A stretch of 64,000 nt of DNA from Paenibacillus lutrae (GTDB taxonomy: Bacteria > Bacillota > Bacilli > Paenibacillales > NBRC-103111): positions 309,006-373,005 of the forward strand of contig NZ_RHLK01000003.1 of the NCBI RefSeq assembly GCF_009757775.1. Direction: 5' to 3'. The notes under the pieces are model-generated. The model searched no databases. It was not told where the DNA came from and saw only the letters and a list, made by a program, of their open reading frames with translations. Numbering within the stretch: position 1 is the first letter of the stretch; each line of letters starts with the position of its first letter. Of the stretch, positions 63,881 to 64,000 are shown piece after piece. The translations under genes and the position numbers were made by a program.

Positions 63881-64000
63881 GTGACGGACACGGTGACGGA
63901 CACGGTGACGGACACGGTGACGGACACGGTGACGGACACGGTGACGGACACGGTGACGGACACGGTGACGGACACGGTGACGGACACGGTGACGGACACG
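63881..64000. repeat. Perfect 12-bp tandem repeat, at least ten copies
   Basis: GTGACGGACACG repeats ten times without a single change from 63881 to the window end, and it probably continues beyond. Five of six reading frames through it are open: plus VTDT or DGHG, minus RVRH, VSVT or CPSP. One plus frame has TGA in every unit. Just before it the plus strand has TTG AGT TGC in frame with VTDT, so it may be a protein-coding repeat, but no clear ribosome site is seen. There are no spacers, so this is not a CRISPR array. Confidence 0.95.

Noticed and set aside
63881..64000. CRISPR array
   Set aside because: Units of 12 bp follow each other with no spacer; it is a simple tandem repeat.

Overview
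The window comes from a Gram-positive, endospore-forming member of the Bacillales, most likely a Paenibacillus or close relative. The evidence is the sporulation genes (spoVD, rsfA, yqfC, yqfD), bacillithiol synthesis (bshC), a Bacillus-like order of the cell-division cluster and of the yqfC-to-sigA block, AGGAGG-type ribosome sites with frequent GTG and TTG starts, and compact hairpin/T-tract terminators. Base composition is about even overall. Parts of three genes (bshC, the MidA-like methyltransferase gene and nif3) reach about 70 % GC in samples I counted. The window looks like ordinary chromosome: I found no insertion sequence, prophage, CRISPR array or tRNA.

Layout. 1-9.7 kb (all minus strand) is the division and cell-wall cluster mraZ-rsmH-ftsL-pbpB-spoVD-murE-murF-mraY, preceded by three 10-bp-spaced MraZ boxes. 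9.8-14 kb holds a DUF4349 lipoprotein gene and a bshC-ahcY pair behind a strong sigma-A-type promoter. 14.5-20.2 kb is a complete oligopeptide ABC transporter (oppA-B-C-D-F), lying inside what is otherwise the Bacillus rsfA-panE-bshC-mraZ order. 20.7-23 kb has the DUF3397 gene, panE and rsfA. 23.2-27.2 kb has a DUF2626 gene, a MidA-like methyltransferase gene, and two uncharacterised exported proteins. 27.4-32 kb has the PIN-PhoH ATPase, two small unknown genes, ylaH and typA.

32.3-45.3 kb is more mixed: an internally duplicated membrane protein, an alkaline phosphatase with a C-terminal stalk domain, an MFS exporter, a Fur-box-controlled FhuF-like iron protein, TerC, the nifS/thiI sulfur-relay pair, a lytic transglycosylase, an ABC exporter, and small metal-ligand-rich proteins (His-rich and DUF1540). 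45.4-47.4 kb is a subtilisin-like lipoprotein protease, followed by a class-A RNase P RNA gene. 47.9-63.7 kb is the conserved yqfC-yqfD-phoH-pgpH-ybeY-dgkA-era-yqzL-recO-yqfL-yqxD-dnaG-sigA-(membrane protein)-trmK-nif3 block, all minus strand. The window ends inside a perfect 12-bp tandem repeat (at least ten copies).

No wholly new system stands out. The most unusual observations are a yqxD reading frame whose conserved N-terminus lies upstream of any ATG/GTG/TTG codon, the perfect 12-bp repeat at the right edge, the MraZ boxes, the bshC-ahcY pairing with a short archaeal/thermophile-like AhcY, and lineage-specific additions to YbeY (acidic insert) and DgkA (extra membrane domain).
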